From Diplonema papillatum (lineage: Eukaryota; Euglenozoa; Diplonemea; Diplonemida; Diplonemidae), in contig JAPJBO010000486.1 of NCBI GenBank assembly GCA_030068145.1, positions 62,001 to 126,000 of the forward strand: 64,000 bases of DNA, given 5' to 3'. A program made the translations under genes and the position numbers. Of the stretch, positions 41,320 to 55,745 are shown piece by piece. The notes below the pieces were generated by a model. It was not told the DNA's origin, searched no databases, and saw only the letters and a list, made by a program, of their open reading frames with translations. Each line of letters begins with the position of its first letter. Positions within the stretch are counted from its first letter, which is position 1.

Positions 41320-42655
41320 GCTTTTCTCTCGGGGAATAAATAGCTCTTAGAAAGATTTCCTGCTTCGAGAGGGTACAAAGGAGGAGGAGGAAAGGTTGGA
41401 GAAGATGTCGGAAGAGTTTTAGCTGTGCAATTGCATCCCTAAAGCCATTGTTCAAGTGTGAGACTTGCCATTTTTCCAGAAATGGGCGATCTCCCGCTCT
41501 CACTAGTTGGACCTTTTCCGCGAGTGGAGTCGGCCCTAATCTTCAGATTATTTGTTTGTGCGTACGTGTGGGATCCCTGTTGTAAGTGATTTAGCACAGC
41601 ATGCCATCCGACGCTTTTTGATACAGACAAGCAAGCTTGTTACCATAAGAAATCTAGAGGTCTCTTATCTCCGACTTCTCCTCAGATGGCTCGGCACGAG
41701 GACTGGATTGAGTAAACGGCGTTTGAAACATGAGGCGAGATCTACGGCACAAATAAAATCCATGCGGAATGCCGGAATGCCTTGAAGAACGACGTCATTT
41801 TGGAACCGAGGTTTCTCCAGTACACACGACGCAGCTCGGCTGCGATGACACTTGCCCCGTGTAGTACCTGTTGTTTGGAGTTCCCATACAGGGGCGCACT
41901 CTCTTAGCAGGCAGGCTAAGAGTACTTGTCCTAATCTGGGTGAGCTGGAGGCTGTAGCCAAGTACGGTCAAGCGGCTACACAGATAGTGGAAAGTGGCGG
42001 CTCACGTAAAACGTGGGACTATTCCAGGACGTAAAATCGGCGGTTAAGCAGATACCGGCAACTAGACTTGATTCCGGGTAGTATCCGGGAGAAGTCCTCG
42101 GGTGCGGTTTTCGCGGTTTGCCCGAAACAACAACGGAGCCGTGTCAAAGGCTGTGCGACCAAAACAGTGTATGAGAGTGACGTGATCCTGCACGTATGGT
42201 AACAACAGGAGTGAAAACGGAGTAACCCGTTGTTGGGAAAGAAGAGGGGGAACCTGAAAGACTGCATCACAACGCAGAACAGACAGTTCACCGGCGGTTA
42301 TTTTGAGGGATTTTGCTTGCATTATTAACGATGGCACGAACGTGACGCAGCGACTGCAACGTGACGTGAACGACTCGTTGTACGGTCGGATAGTGCAGAG
42401 CAGGACACGTTTCCGTTGCCAGACAAGAGCAATGCGAACGATCCGTGATTGACACAGCCGTTGCCTTCCGACATCAAGACCCACACAAACGTTTCGGTTG
42501 AGTCAGATCTGTTGAAAAATGAACGGAGAAAAACCCGATTCACGCGCTATGTACACTTGTGAGAAGTCCGTCCTATGCACGCACTGAGCTCAAAAGATGG
42601 ACTTCGAACTCTGGGTGGAACCTCGAGACCAAGTGTTGAATCGTGTCGAACTCAG
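41320..42655. other. No recognisable gene
   Basis: Downstream flank of the cyclin gene. Frames on both strands lack motifs. Confidence 0.4.
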
Positions 42656-42659
42656 TACA

Positions 42660-44249
<1,590 letters not shown>

Positions 44250-44618
44250 CGAGCACGTGGCGCGTTCCCCTGTATGCGTCACAAGGTTTACAGTTTTGCG
44301 GCCTGCCGATCTTGTTTGCGGATTCCTTTTCCTTTTCTCCGCTCTCGCCTCTTCTCGCTCCCCTCCTGTTAGTGTTTTTCGAATACCGGAATTTTTGAGA
44401 TTACGCAGGCCAGTAAAGCACCGGGTCGACCGTCGAGGCGGGCGGTTTGAAGTGTTCGGGCTGAGAGCACGTAATGCGAAATGTGAAGTGTTCTCCTCGA
44501 TGGTGCGTTTGGTTTTGGGTTCTGGCGGGACAAACCTGATCCAAATGGGGGAAATTTTGAAAAATCTGGTGGCGCTCGGGAGTTCTACCAGGAAAATGTA
44601 CAACTCCAGGACACAGGC

Positions 44619-45010
44619 TTGTACCTACCTGTGACAAGGTGTGTACCTGTACCGGTGAGTGTACCTACAGGGAAACGGCAACGAACTTCGAGAGCTGAAC
44701 GCGACGATCAAGAGAGAATGACACTTCACGTGCGTCGTCCTGCTGTGCACGAGGGCGATGGCTTTGGCAAAAAGTGGCAAGCGCCAGCTCCGACCCCATC
44801 TGTGACTGAACCGACGCCAGGAAAACGATGACGAAGGATGACGACCCCTGCAACGAAAGAAGTACCCAACGCCACGCGTAAAACGGAAGGGAGTATCCAC
44901 ACCAGCAGGGAAGGGACGCAAAGCTGGTGCAAAAATGAGTGTACGCAGAAAACCCCGACTAGACCATCGCCCTAGATTATCTGCATTCTATCCTCAAACG
45001 TTCACGGTAT
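44619..45010 (+). mobile_element. Diverged fragment related to the LINE 3' end
   Basis: GAACGCGACGATCAAGAGAG and ATGACACTTCACGTGCG match the C-terminal part of the LINE Cys/His ORF at about 18,365-18,420. ACCATCGCCC and TATCTGCATTCTATCC at about 44,965-44,995 resemble its tail (GATGCAGATAT…GCATTCTAACCC). The middle differs, so this is an old or rearranged relative lying upstream of the cyclin gene. Confidence 0.4.
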
Positions 45011-45340
45011 ATTCGAGGAGCGTTACAGCCGTATGTAGATCATCGCAAACGGGTTGTATGTGAGAAGATACAACAGTGTCATTCTTTGAAACCGGCTAAT
45101 GATGATGACAAGCACCGTGCACGCTTTAAAGGGCTATTGACCTGAAGCCTGAGTCGGTCGTAAGCACATCGCGATTGTCGCCAAACGGTGATACCAGGGC
45201 TAGAAATGGGCCTGCGACGCGTCAACGTTGACACTACGATTTTACACTATACCTCCTGTGCGGATTTGCGGAATTTCAGTGAACTGGATCGCCTGCGCGA
45301 AGTTCCAGTGAATACGTAACATACGCTACTACTAGGGCAA

Positions 45341-48300
45341 CTAGGGCAACAAAAACAGAATATCGGCCCATTGCTCCGATGTCAGACTGGTTGGCAAGCA
45401 CTCAAGGCACGACAACCAAAGAGACTCGGTTGCATGGGACGGAAGCAAGCTGAAGACTTGCACAGCTGCAGTATTCGCTAGCAGGGCGCCGACCTTGAGG
45501 CGGTACACAGATGAGAATGCGAGAACTCTCGAGTCGCTCAGTCCGAGAGATGCCAGCACTTCAGCCACCGTTTGAGCCTCGATAACAAGCCGCTTCCCGA
45601 ATACGTCCAGAAACGCCGCAAATTCATTGGAGGCGGTTTCATCTTGCGACGAGTCGACCCACTGCTTTATGCGACGCAGTTCCCGCACAGCCAGCTGCAC
45701 CGTCATCAGGTCTTCGGCGTAGAAATTATGATTTTCAACTTCAAACACTACGTTCATGTTGCCAGCGAGCAGTGACGGCGCATACGCGAGAGCAGGAGGC
45801 GTAACTGACTTAAAGGTGTCACCTTCGTAAAACACAGATGAGCACCCCGCGGTGACAGGGTGCAGAATGACTGAGGACAAGTGCGCGCATGCATTGAGAA
45901 GACCCGCTCGCGAAACGGTGGCCAGGTGGCCGATCCAAGAGAAGCACATGTCGGTCGCATGGTCGACCTGTGCAATTCCGGCTGCTCGTGTGAGGTGAGA
46001 AGTGAAGGTTTGTCTAATAGCTGACGCTGGTCCTTCAGGTGGGTTGGCTACGAGTTTTGCAGCTGCTTCGCGGACATCGTCACTTTCATCATTTAGGAGG
46101 GCTGCCATCACACGTTGGAGATTCACCAGCAGTCCCGCCACAGATTCCCGCAATTCACCCGAAAGCGCCCCAAACACTTCGTCGTAAAGAGTATGCGGTG
46201 CTAGTCTCTGCAACGCAATGACACACCCGAGCCGCACCTCAACCGCTTGATCCGGGTGACTTGCCGTGTAGAGCTCCTCGCTGAGCTTCACTAGACTCTG
46301 ATGCGTCGTCGCCTGCGGCTCCCGCAGCTCGGCACTGATGAAGCCGGCCTGAACGTGGATGATGGGCTCGATGACGCTTTGATTGAACACGCAGGCGCGC
46401 ACGCTCCACAAGTCGGCAACCAGCGAGTTCGGCCGGGTAGTTGTAGCGGCAATCGCGTGCGATGCTTGTAAGTCGCTGTGCATGAGGGCTACTAAATCTT
46501 TCGGCGACATTGTTGCCGTGCTGACGCCGACGGCTTCTACCAGGCTTTTGAAGTTCTCGGCAACTTGGATATCGCAGACCAGTGCAGGATCACTGATGAT
46601 GGCGGCTGACATCCTTTGCAGTGTAACAAGCAGCATCCGCCGTACGTCAGAAAACGAAAGGAGAGACGCATGCCGCGCACCCACCGCAAACAGGGTCTCC
46701 GAAAACAAATTCGTTGTCGCAGGTAAGCACTGCGCGGCGAGGAAAGCCGCAGCGTCGTGCTGCCTCTCCGTGGCCTCGCAGCTGGCAATGTACAAACAGG
46801 CAGACCGCCACCTCATTTCGTCCGCCCCAATCTCATTAGAATCGACCGGTGTACAACTAGCTCGCTCGGCATGCGGTAAGCAATCGGCCGCAAAGGACGA
46901 AGCCCCTTCCCCCGCTCCCCGCAGCACGGTATCGCAGACCTTCCAGAACAGCGCCTTCACAAACGGGCACAGCCACATGGGCACTCCGTCGCCTTCGAGC
47001 CAGCCCAATGACCGAATACCCGAGGCAGCCGCGCCAAACACGGCAGTCCGCTCGCCGGGCGTAAAGGCTTCGGTCGACACGAGGAAGTGCTCCACCTGTA
47101 GCAGTCTGCCATGCGCCGCATTGTTTGCTGGCTGCTTGGAAGATTCCAGCTGGATGTTTCGGAACGCGAAGAGCACGGCGTCAGGCAGAGACGGCACATT
47201 GACCAAGGGCACTAATGCACGAGCGGCCATTATGCGGGCCATGCAGTTCTTCAGTGCGTGACACTTGTCAACAAGGGACAAGACAATCATGGCAGGCGAT
47301 CCAAGCAACTGAGAAGGGTCAACAGCCGCCGTGTGGGAGTTGTACCACATTAATTGTTGGTGAGTTGTCTCCGCATCGGTTCCCGGGGCCAGAAGCGAAA
47401 AGAGAAGCAGCAAAGGAAACAGGCAGGGGTGCAGCTCTCGATCCTGTCCTGAGGCTGTTGCTTTCGACAAGTGACCCAGGAGCAGAGGAAGAGCTGATTG
47501 GTACTTCGTCAGGAAGTCTCGGAACGACGTGGACCCGGCAGTTGTGCGAGATCCGCCGACAACGCGCTGGAGGAGAGCAGAATACAAGATTAAGCTGCTG
47601 TTCCTAACAGCCCACACCTCGTGGTTGAATCCTTCCAGTGTCACCACCAAGCACCGCGATGCGTACACAAGCACAGCATCTCGGAGAAACGTGTCTTCCA
47701 CAACGTACTTCAACACGTTTAAGGCATTGACCTTCTGAAGGTACCCGGGGTCCGATTCTGTCGACGGTGCTTCATCTGATTCAACGATGGAGAGCAAAGC
47801 AGAGATGGTGAAATGAGCGAGTATTGGAGGGCCAGCAGAGTGATCTTCTGCGTCTAGGATTGCTGTCAACACGTGTGGGAGACCTGCTGACCGGCGGAGG
47901 ATGCGCGACGCGTTTTTACTTTGCACCCCTCCCGTGGCAAGCAAGTCCCCCAACCATTGCGAGGGCAGTCCACGAAGCGTCGGGATGCGACAGCGCAACG
48001 TACGGTGGCTGATGACACCCAATGAACTACAAGCTTTTGCGATGGCCCCATTGTGCTTCGAAAGCAGAGCCATCTGAACTAGAGTCTGCCCCGCTGATGC
48101 GACAGATGCAGCCGGGAGAACTTCGCAAGGTGATCCTTCTTCAGCTAAAGGGACTGTGGAGATGATCTCGCTTATGAGCCCGCAGCCTTCCTTGACGGCG
48201 AGCCATGAGTTCACGACGACGAGCCTGTCGCCTTCGTCGTCGTGACGGTCCGCAAAAAATGCGTGTCCTCTGCAATCGACGCCGGCCGGTGCGAATTCTT

Positions 48301-51300
48301 CGACTTCGCCCGTCGTCGCCCCCGCAACATTCTTCATCGCGTCCGAGCAAATCTGCTCCACCGCGCGAAGAAGGTTGACGAGCGTGTCTCTCCACTCGTG
48401 CCGCACAATGCCGGCCTGCAGCGATGCGCTGCCGCAGGCGCGGTTGACGGTCACCATTGACTTCAGGTCGGCGTCCGCCAAGATGTTCTTCACCGCCGCC
48501 AGCACGCCGTGCGTCGGCAAGAACTCGCCTGGCTTCCGCAAATGCTGCAGGTGCAGCAGCCTCAACAAAAGTGCGTCCAACGCGCTGCGGTGTCTCTGCC
48601 ACTCGCCGAGATCTGTACCCGCGTCCGACGGCTTCGCAGGTTGTCTCACGACAAGTTCGCCGTCTGGGGCCAGCTGGACGTCCCAACGCAGGTGGACAGC
48701 GTATTTGCGGTGTAAAAGCCTGTAAATCAGCGCGCCTGAGTCGGCATCTTTGATCTTGCAGCTCTTCATCTCGTTCGCGGCTTTTTGGGCCAACCGCGAG
48801 ACTTCCTCCACCGTTTCAAAGCCTGGCAAGGGGGACGGGTACAGTCGCAGGAGATCCCACGTGGCGGCACGCACCTTGTCCCAGCTTTCCGAGAGGGACC
48901 CCATTAGTACTGCGACAAACTCCTTCGGCACGCAAGTCGCGGCGACGCGCTTATAAACCGCGACTGCTTCGTCGGCGTAGGTGCAGCCAGCGGACTTGCT
49001 CGCGACGTCGCAGAAAAACGAGGCAACGTGGTGCAGCAGATCCATTGCAACGCACCGCCTCTCCAGCGGAGACGTGCTGTAGCTGCTCTTGACGAGGAAC
49101 CGGGCGAGCCACAGAAGGTACGCTTCTGTGGCTGCTGCTCGTTGGTGGGTGGTCGTGTCGATCTGGTCGAACTTCTCACGCTTCCGCGAGTCTGTGCAGT
49201 CCTTGTGATACCTGTGGAGTGACTCCTTGCATCGCACGAGCCACTTCCGGAGCAGTTCGCTGTGTTGCGAGCGGAATGCGGAATCGTCGGTTTTGAGGTT
49301 GCGGACGGTGAACTGCTTCAGCACGTCTATCTCTTCGAGTGACGGCAAATCCGACGGCCTCGACCCGAGACTGAGCAGCTGGGCGGCGTGGATGCGCACT
49401 GCGGGGTTCGCCGACGTGACCGCTACCCGCACGAAGTCAGTCGGTTGCCCCTTAGCCAACTTGATGATGTAAACATGCGCTGCCACGAGCTGGTGGCACA
49501 ATGCGGTCTCGGCTTCGGCATCCGCTTGTTGCCGGAATTGTTTGACTTTCTCTTCCGCTATCGATGTGGCGTCGGCCAGCACAGCTGTCGCAACCCAGTC
49601 GTAGGCGGCCAGTAGAGGCTGGAGCGCGTAATTCGCTACATTGTGTCTGAGCAGAGACGTCTTCGTCTCAGTTCCAGGCCGCAACAAAGCCTCCGCCGTC
49701 GGCTTGACGACCTCTCGGACCCACACCTCGCGAGGAACTTCACTCAGCAGCGCCTTTCCGTAAGCAGCGAATAGGCCGCCAGCAGCATGTGCCAGTGCCT
49801 TCAAGTGCATGACGTCCAGGATCCTCTCAACGATGCTCGGACATTCCCGTCGGAGGCAGGCTGCGCCTACAGTGGGCAGCAGCAGCGTCAGCGACGGGTA
49901 CTTGCCGCGGCGCTGCCAGTGGCCTGCCAACAGCTTCTTGCAGATGTTCCGGTGGTCCATCGCAGCGCGTGCCGACGGATCGCAGAGCAGCACCCCGGGA
50001 AGACTGCTGGACGCCACGCTTTCTTCGAACTCTGCAGCGTCTTTGTGCGTTTCGAGGACCAAGTGGAACACGTCAGTGAGCAGATGCCCAATGGCCGCTG
50101 TTGGCTCGTCCCACACAAGCCACAACACGTCGAGAATCCGCGTGAGCACCTGCGTGGTGATGTGTGTACTGGGTCCGGGTCAGGGTCAGGGTCAGGGTCA
50201 GGGTCAGGCAGGGTCAGGGTCAGGCAGGGTCAGGGTCAGGCAGGGTCAGGGTCAGGGTCAGGGTCAGGCAGGGTCAGGGTCAGGGTCAGGGTCAGTCAGG
50301 GTCGGTCGTTTCAATGCATCTCACACTACAAAATATGCCTCCGCCCTTTCGCTATCCTTATCAAAAAACTGTTGCGTTGACACACCCTCAGGTGAACAAG
50401 GAAAATAACTACACTACTGAAGAGGGCCCATGCTTCGACTCCGGATGGAAGGGGGGAAATATAGAGGTAAGGGCCAAATACAATACAAACACAATCTGAT
50501 TTGTTCTTCGCTTACACCACCGTGTGTTGTTTTCTCACTCAAGATTTTTTGACCTGTTGTGTTTGTGTGTTTTTTGTCGTGTAGGGGTAGACCCGCATGA
50601 CCTCACGTCCGTTCAACACGTGGTTCGGTAGTTACAGCACTTGGGATCCCTTCTGTTCTTTGTCGGGCAGCATCGTCGAGCATTTCCTTTCAAGCTGGCG
50701 CTTATGTAAAAAGGAAATGTTAATCAGGAGAAAAGAACTGATGCGTGCGCATCGAGACTTTTCGAGGAGGACCAGCAGAAACGAGTACTCGGTATACTCT
50801 CCTTCTGCCGGCAATACTACATTTAGGGAAGTTGCAGGAGCTTCGCTTGTAAACGGCAGCATTTGTTTTTGCCGTGCTGACGGCATTGCTGGGTGCGGCC
50901 TGTATCGAAAAAGATGACAAGTAGAGCACACCTCTTGAAGTTTGTCGTCGTAGCGCACCAAAAACCTTGGAACTTCGTCACTTGCCTGCGACTCCAAACG
51001 CGCAGCCAGACACACGGCTTGCTGCTTGACGCAGTCTTTAATTTTGCGGACGACGAGTTCAAAGGTTTGCAACGAGAGGTACCGTAAAGACGGATCGGAC
51101 GAAGTGCACAGCGGCTCGATAGCCGGGATGAGGACATCGTAAAGTAAGCATTTGCCTGCTGCGCTGTTGTTGAGGTAGACTTCCTCGTCGCCACAATTGG
51201 CGACGCCTTTGAGCATCGCGACCCGGCTGAAGGTGGGAAGACTGGAAAAAAAGTGCGCGATCGGGTCTGGCTTGGAATCAGGCGACAGGATGCACTGCGA

Positions 51301-52431
51301 CAGTTCGGATCCTGTTGCTGGACTGCTGACAGCAGGTGTAGGCACTGGGAAACACGCCACAAGCCATCTGCTCATGTGGGTGGGTTGTGTATCAGCCGGG
51401 AAAATGCTCCGAAAGAGGAGCGCAGTGATGAGGCCGGCCGCCGTCAGGCTCTCTTTTGGCAGCGACGTGGAAGCCAGGAGCTCCTGGCACAGATTGCAGA
51501 GGTCTCTGAGGGTCGTCGCCAGCTCTGCAGGTGCACCGCCAGCTTTTGCCTGCAACACGATGGCACGAAGCTCGTCTTTATGCCTTTGCAAAAGGTACAG
51601 AGCTATTCGCGAGAAGTACTTCAAGTCCTCCATGCCGTACCCAGCGCTGGTTGCAACTGCGGGCGATATGTCATCGGGTGACAACGGGGTATCGGCCATG
51701 CGGGCGTCAGCGGTAGCCGGATCTTCCGGGGATGGCGCGTCTCGATTGTCGCCAATCACGGACGCGGTTGCGTCCTTCATCAACATGATGACGCAGTGTG
51801 TCATAAGTGGCAACAACCTTGGGAAGGCAGCTGCGATGCAATCCGTAAAGACGGGTTTCGGGTGGTCCAGAAGGCAGTCAACGTCGCACACAATGTGGAA
51901 AGCCCGTCGAGCCAGGGCAACACTGTGCTCGCTGCTTGTTGTCTTGCCGGCGTGCGGCTGTTTGAGCAGAAACCATTGCTTCTCAGCCCACGCGTCGCAT
52001 TGCTTTGCGAACAACTCTTTCACGCAAACCATCGTTTCCGGCTTCGCCGACGAGGCGAAGACGCTGATGGCTGCTTTTTGAAGGTGCGTTAACCGGTGGT
52101 CGAACAAAAACGAAACCATCAGCGCGGCGACGTGGTGCCACATCGAAGATTCGTCTGCGCATCTGTCGTTGATGGCGGAGCGCGTGAAGATGGCCAGGCC
52201 CCACCCAGCGATGATTCCAGTCTGCTCTTCGACTCGCTTGGCCGCCAGCAATTTCTTAACGTCCGCGACGACCCTGTCCCGCATATCTTCATCGACATCC
52301 CCGCCGCCAGTCGCAGCAGCAGCCCGCTGCACGATCTCGTCACAGCACGCTCGCGTCTCGTCTGCGAAGGCGGTTCCTATGTCGTGCCGCTTCTTCTTCC
52401 GCGGCTGACCTCCCCTCGCCTTCCCAGCCAT
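45341..52431 (-). CDS. THADA/Trm732-family protein (two exons, about 2,100 aa)
   Basis: Yeast Trm732 and human THADA are large HEAT-like proteins that bind the FTSJ1/Trm7 methyltransferase for 2'-O-methylation of tRNA position 32. Exon 1 is 50,932-52,431 (ATG at 52,431, Lys-rich start), exon 2 is 45,341-50,149. The 782-bp intron (50,150-50,931, GT…ACGCAG) is phase 0 and joins KLQE to VLTRILDVLWLVWDEP, the conserved W-x-x-P segment of the family. The DUF2428 core lies at about residues 1,010-1,355: RRSAGLPHVLTAIL, VNALNVLKYVVED, LVVTLEGFNHEVWAVRNSSLILYSALL. The rest is helical repeat. Length (2,102) slightly exceeds human THADA. No catalytic residues are expected, as it is a scaffold. Confidence 0.9.
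50172..50312. repeat. (GGGTCA)n repeat inside the THADA intron
   Basis: About 140 bp of GGGTCA hexamers with periodic GGCA variants, close to the intron's 3' splice site. It is G-rich on the plus strand, so C-rich in the transcript. It resembles a telomere-type minisatellite but is not a known telomere unit. Confidence 0.9.
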
Positions 52432-52439
52432 CGACTTAC

Positions 52440-53861
52440 GCTTAATTGTGTAGCGTCAACCCCCTTTCGTTGTCCCGTCCCGCCTCTCCTACAACTGCAA
52501 CAATTCAGAATACCCTTTTCGAAAGCAGGCAACAACGTGCAGGGAACGATTCGACAGTTTGAGCTCTTAGTTCCAGTTCCCTCAGGTACCACCAATCAAA
52601 TCTACACGGATTACGCTTAGGTGCCAGTCGGTTTTGCGGTCCGTTCTTCCTCAGTCGGGGACCTCTGATGAAAGAGCCTCGCACTTGCAACGCATTGCCC
52701 GCTCGTAATGAATTTTCATTACGAGCGGGCAATGCCTACTACTCCAATTCATCTGGCGCATCCACACTACTTTGATGAGCACGCGCCGAATTGATTGGCT
52801 CGTCGCTCCTTTCAAAGAATACCGTCAGCGCCGTGTCATTTTTCACTCATGATTGTTCTCTGGATGTGACAGCTCTGCAGGCATCGGACAAAGCCAACAA
52901 TGAATCTTCACTATTCCAACTTTGCGACGCTGCTTCAAAACGGAAAAAACACAGGTTATTCCAAGGAAAGAAGAGGGGCAACGCTGTTGCTGTCTGGTTT
53001 ATCGTAAACAACTTTCTTTTCGAGAAAGACGTGCTTGCCGCTGCTCCGAGCAATCAAAGCCTTGTTCACTGGCAAGACTTTTTGCGGAGTGTTGCTTGAA
53101 ATGCGTGTGAAACAAGCAACGCCTTTATCTCGAGGAAACCACCTGGAGTGCTTTGGGACGCTCGTTTGAAAGGGGCAAGCAACCCCACGCAAAGGGTAGG
53201 AAAAGACGCATCAGCGTTGTATCCCGACATGTCAAGTAACAAACCGCAAAGGGCGGTCAAAGGTATGTGATCCCTGACACGGTAAGCGCGAGACGTGCAT
53301 CTCTTCTTCCTTAGCTGTCTCCAGGTGGCAAACAAGTTGTGCCGTGTGCTGATATCACATGCTGATGAGCAGTGCCGCCATTGCACAGCGCGCAGCTGAA
53401 AAATGTGTACACGAGGGCTTTGTAGCATCCGTGCCAATCTCACTCGACAGAGCGGCTGTCTGAGGTTCATGAAACGATTGCACGACTCGGCGCGCAAAGT
53501 ACATGTCGTTCAGCAAAAGGGCTGCCCTGTTCTGCGGGTGGGTGTGTGTGTCGTGTGAAAGCGGGTGTCTGTGCGCCAACTCTGCGGGACGTTGTTCTGG
53601 AAGAGCGAAAAACTTCAGATAAGGGGGCGTAGTTTTGTTGAATATATTGAGCCGAAGCAAAGAGCGGAAAATGTATAATAGGTGCTGCAGGACGAAAGCA
53701 CCCTGCCAGCAGCTCCCCTCCGGCGATGTGCCCGCCAAATAGGAGCAAACAGAAGGTGCATGCCAAGCGACGACGCGAGGATGGATCGCAGGTTTGTGTC
53801 ATCCTAGAACACTGGGAGCAGTACAGACCTGCTATTGGCTCGCTCTACCGCGCGCAATCCC
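52440..53861. other. Intergenic region; no recognisable gene
   Basis: Upstream flank of the THADA gene. It contains the 20-bp hairpin at 52,692-52,735 but no recognisable coding sequence up to the TTA that precedes the 6-kb element. Confidence 0.4.
52692..52735. repeat. Perfect 20-bp hairpin, 4-nt loop
   Basis: GCATTGCCCGCTCGTAATGA (52,692-52,711), loop ATTT, exact inverse at 52,716-52,735. It lies 260 bp upstream of the THADA start codon. Confidence 0.85.
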
Positions 53862-53864
53862 TTA

Positions 53865-53902
53865 GGGAAGCCACAATTAACATTTTGGTAGACATTTTCC
53901 AC
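53865..53902 (+). repeat. Left terminal inverted repeat of the 6-kb element
   Basis: Perfect 38-bp match to the inverse of 59,826-59,863. Preceded by TTA and followed after a few bases by a C-tract (53,912-53,920). Confidence 0.9.
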
Positions 53903-53934
53903 GAAAACCGACCCCCCCCCTAATTTCCGAGATT

Positions 53935-54058
53935 TTCGGAGTCGATTCCTGCCCTTGGCATTTTTTCGCAAAACGCCACGGTTCGATTCCTGCTCTTGGC
54001 ATTTTTTTCGCAAAAATCCCGCGGTTCGATTCCTGCTCCGAGCATTTTTTTCCATTTT
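53935..54058 (+). repeat. Three tandem tRNA T-arm-like units with T-runs
   Basis: Three units of about 40 bp each read GGTTCGATTCCTGCTC/CCTTGGCA followed by six or more T. The first has GAGTCGATTCC. GGTTCGATTCC equals the B-box/T-loop consensus and the T-run resembles a Pol III terminator. No D-arm or anticodon arm is present, so these are 3'-half tRNA-like sequences, not tRNA genes. Confidence 0.6.
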
Positions 54059-54059
54059 A

Positions 54060-55745
54060 GTCAGGTGGATGCACAAGCGTGTTCTGGCCGAGATCACGCG
54101 TGTGCACCTCTCAGAGTGACAGAACTTTGACGTCTCCGTCCAAATTGTGGCTGAACACGCGTGTTCTTGCCGAGAACACGCTTGTGCCGCCGGGTGCGAA
54201 CTAGTTGCACAAGCGTATTCTGGCCGGTCCGCTCGCAATTTTGTTGGATGCAATTTGGTGCCGTAGACGCGGGTTCAATCCCGGCAGCTGGACGTTTTTC
54301 CAGTTTAGTCAGGTGGATGCACAAGCGTGTTCTGGCCGAGATCACGCGTGTGCACCTCGCAAAAAGACAGAACTTGGATGTCTCCGTCCAAATTGTGGCT
54401 GCACAAGCGGGTTCTTCCCGAGAACACGCTTGTGCCGCCGGTTGCGAACTGGTTGCACAAGCGTATTCTGGCCGGTCGCAATTTTGTTAGATGCAATTTG
54501 GTGCTGTAGACACGGGTTCAATCCCGGCAGCTGGACGTTTTTCCAGTTTAGTCAGGTGGATGCACAAGCGTGTTCTGGCCGAGATCACGCGTGTGCACCT
54601 CTCAAAGTGACAGAACTTTGACGTCTCCGTCCAAATTGTGGCTGCACAAGCGGGTTCTTGCCGAGAACACGCTTGTGCCGCCGGTTGTGAACTGGCAGGG
54701 CAGAATGTGTTGACCGAGGTGCCGGCCCGGCGGCACAAGCGTGTTCTCGGCAAGAACCCGCTTGTGCAGCCACAATTTGGACGGAGACGTCAAAGTTCTG
54801 TCACTTTGAGCACCTCTCGTGCACACGCGTGATCTCGGCCAGAACACGCTTGTGCATCCACCTGACTAAACCGGAAAACGTCCAGCTGCCGGGATTGAAC
54901 CCGCGTCTACAGCACCAAATTGCATCCAACAAAATTGCGACCGGCCAGAATACGCTTGTGCAACCAGTTCGCAACCGGCGGCACAAGCGTGTTCTCGGCA
55001 AGAACCCGCTTGTGCAGCCACGATTTGGACGGAGACGTCAAAGTTCTGTCACTTTGCGAGGTGCACACGCGCGATCTCGGCCAGAACACGCTTGTGCATC
55101 CACCTGACTAAACTGGAAAAACGTCCAGCTGCCGGGATTGAACCCGCGTCTACAGCACCAAATTGCATCCATCCAACAAAACTGCGACCGGCCAGAATAC
55201 GCTTGTGCAACCAGTTCGCACCCGGCGGCACAAGCATGTTCTCGGCAAGAACCCGCTTGTGCAGCCACAATTTGGACGGAGACGTCAAAGTTCTGTCACT
55301 TTGAGAGGTGCACACGCATGATCTCGGCCAGAACACGCTTGTGCATCCACCTGACTAAAATGGAAAAACGTCCAGGTGCCGGGGATTGAACCCGCGTCTA
55401 CGGCACCAAATTGCATCCAACAAAATTGCGACCGGCCAGAATACGCTTGTGCAACCAGTTCGCAACCGGCGGCACACGCATGTTCTGGCCGAGAACATGC
55501 TTGTGCAGCCACAATTTGGACGGAGACGTCAAAGTTCTGTCACTTTGAGAGGTCCACACGCGTGATCTCGGCCAGAACACGCTTGTGCATCCACCTGACT
55601 AAACTGGAAAACGTCCAGCTGCCGGGGATTGAACCCGCGTCTACGGAACCAAATTGCATCCAACAAAATTGCGACCGGCCAGAATACTTGTGCATCCACC
55701 TGACTAAAATTGAGAAAACGTCCAGCTGCCGGGGATTGAACCCGG
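54060..55745. repeat. Inverted array of about 235-bp units containing T-arm-like sequence
   Basis: About three units in one orientation (54,060-54,700) and about four to five in the other (54,730-55,745) meet near 54,715. Each holds GGATGCACAAGCGTGTTCTG, ACGTCTCCGTCCAAATTGTG and GCACAAGCGTATTCTGGCCG, plus GGGTTCAATCCCGGCAGCTG followed by a GACGTTTTTCC run. The last resembles the 3' part of a tRNA plus terminator. All apparent reading frames here are translations of the repeat. The origin could be a tRNA-derived SINE amplified in tandem. Confidence 0.8.

Noticed and set aside
44252-44603. Upstream extension of the cyclin frame
   Set aside because: It has no ATG (the first codon is TTG), and the extra 118 residues are low-complexity and not cyclin-like.
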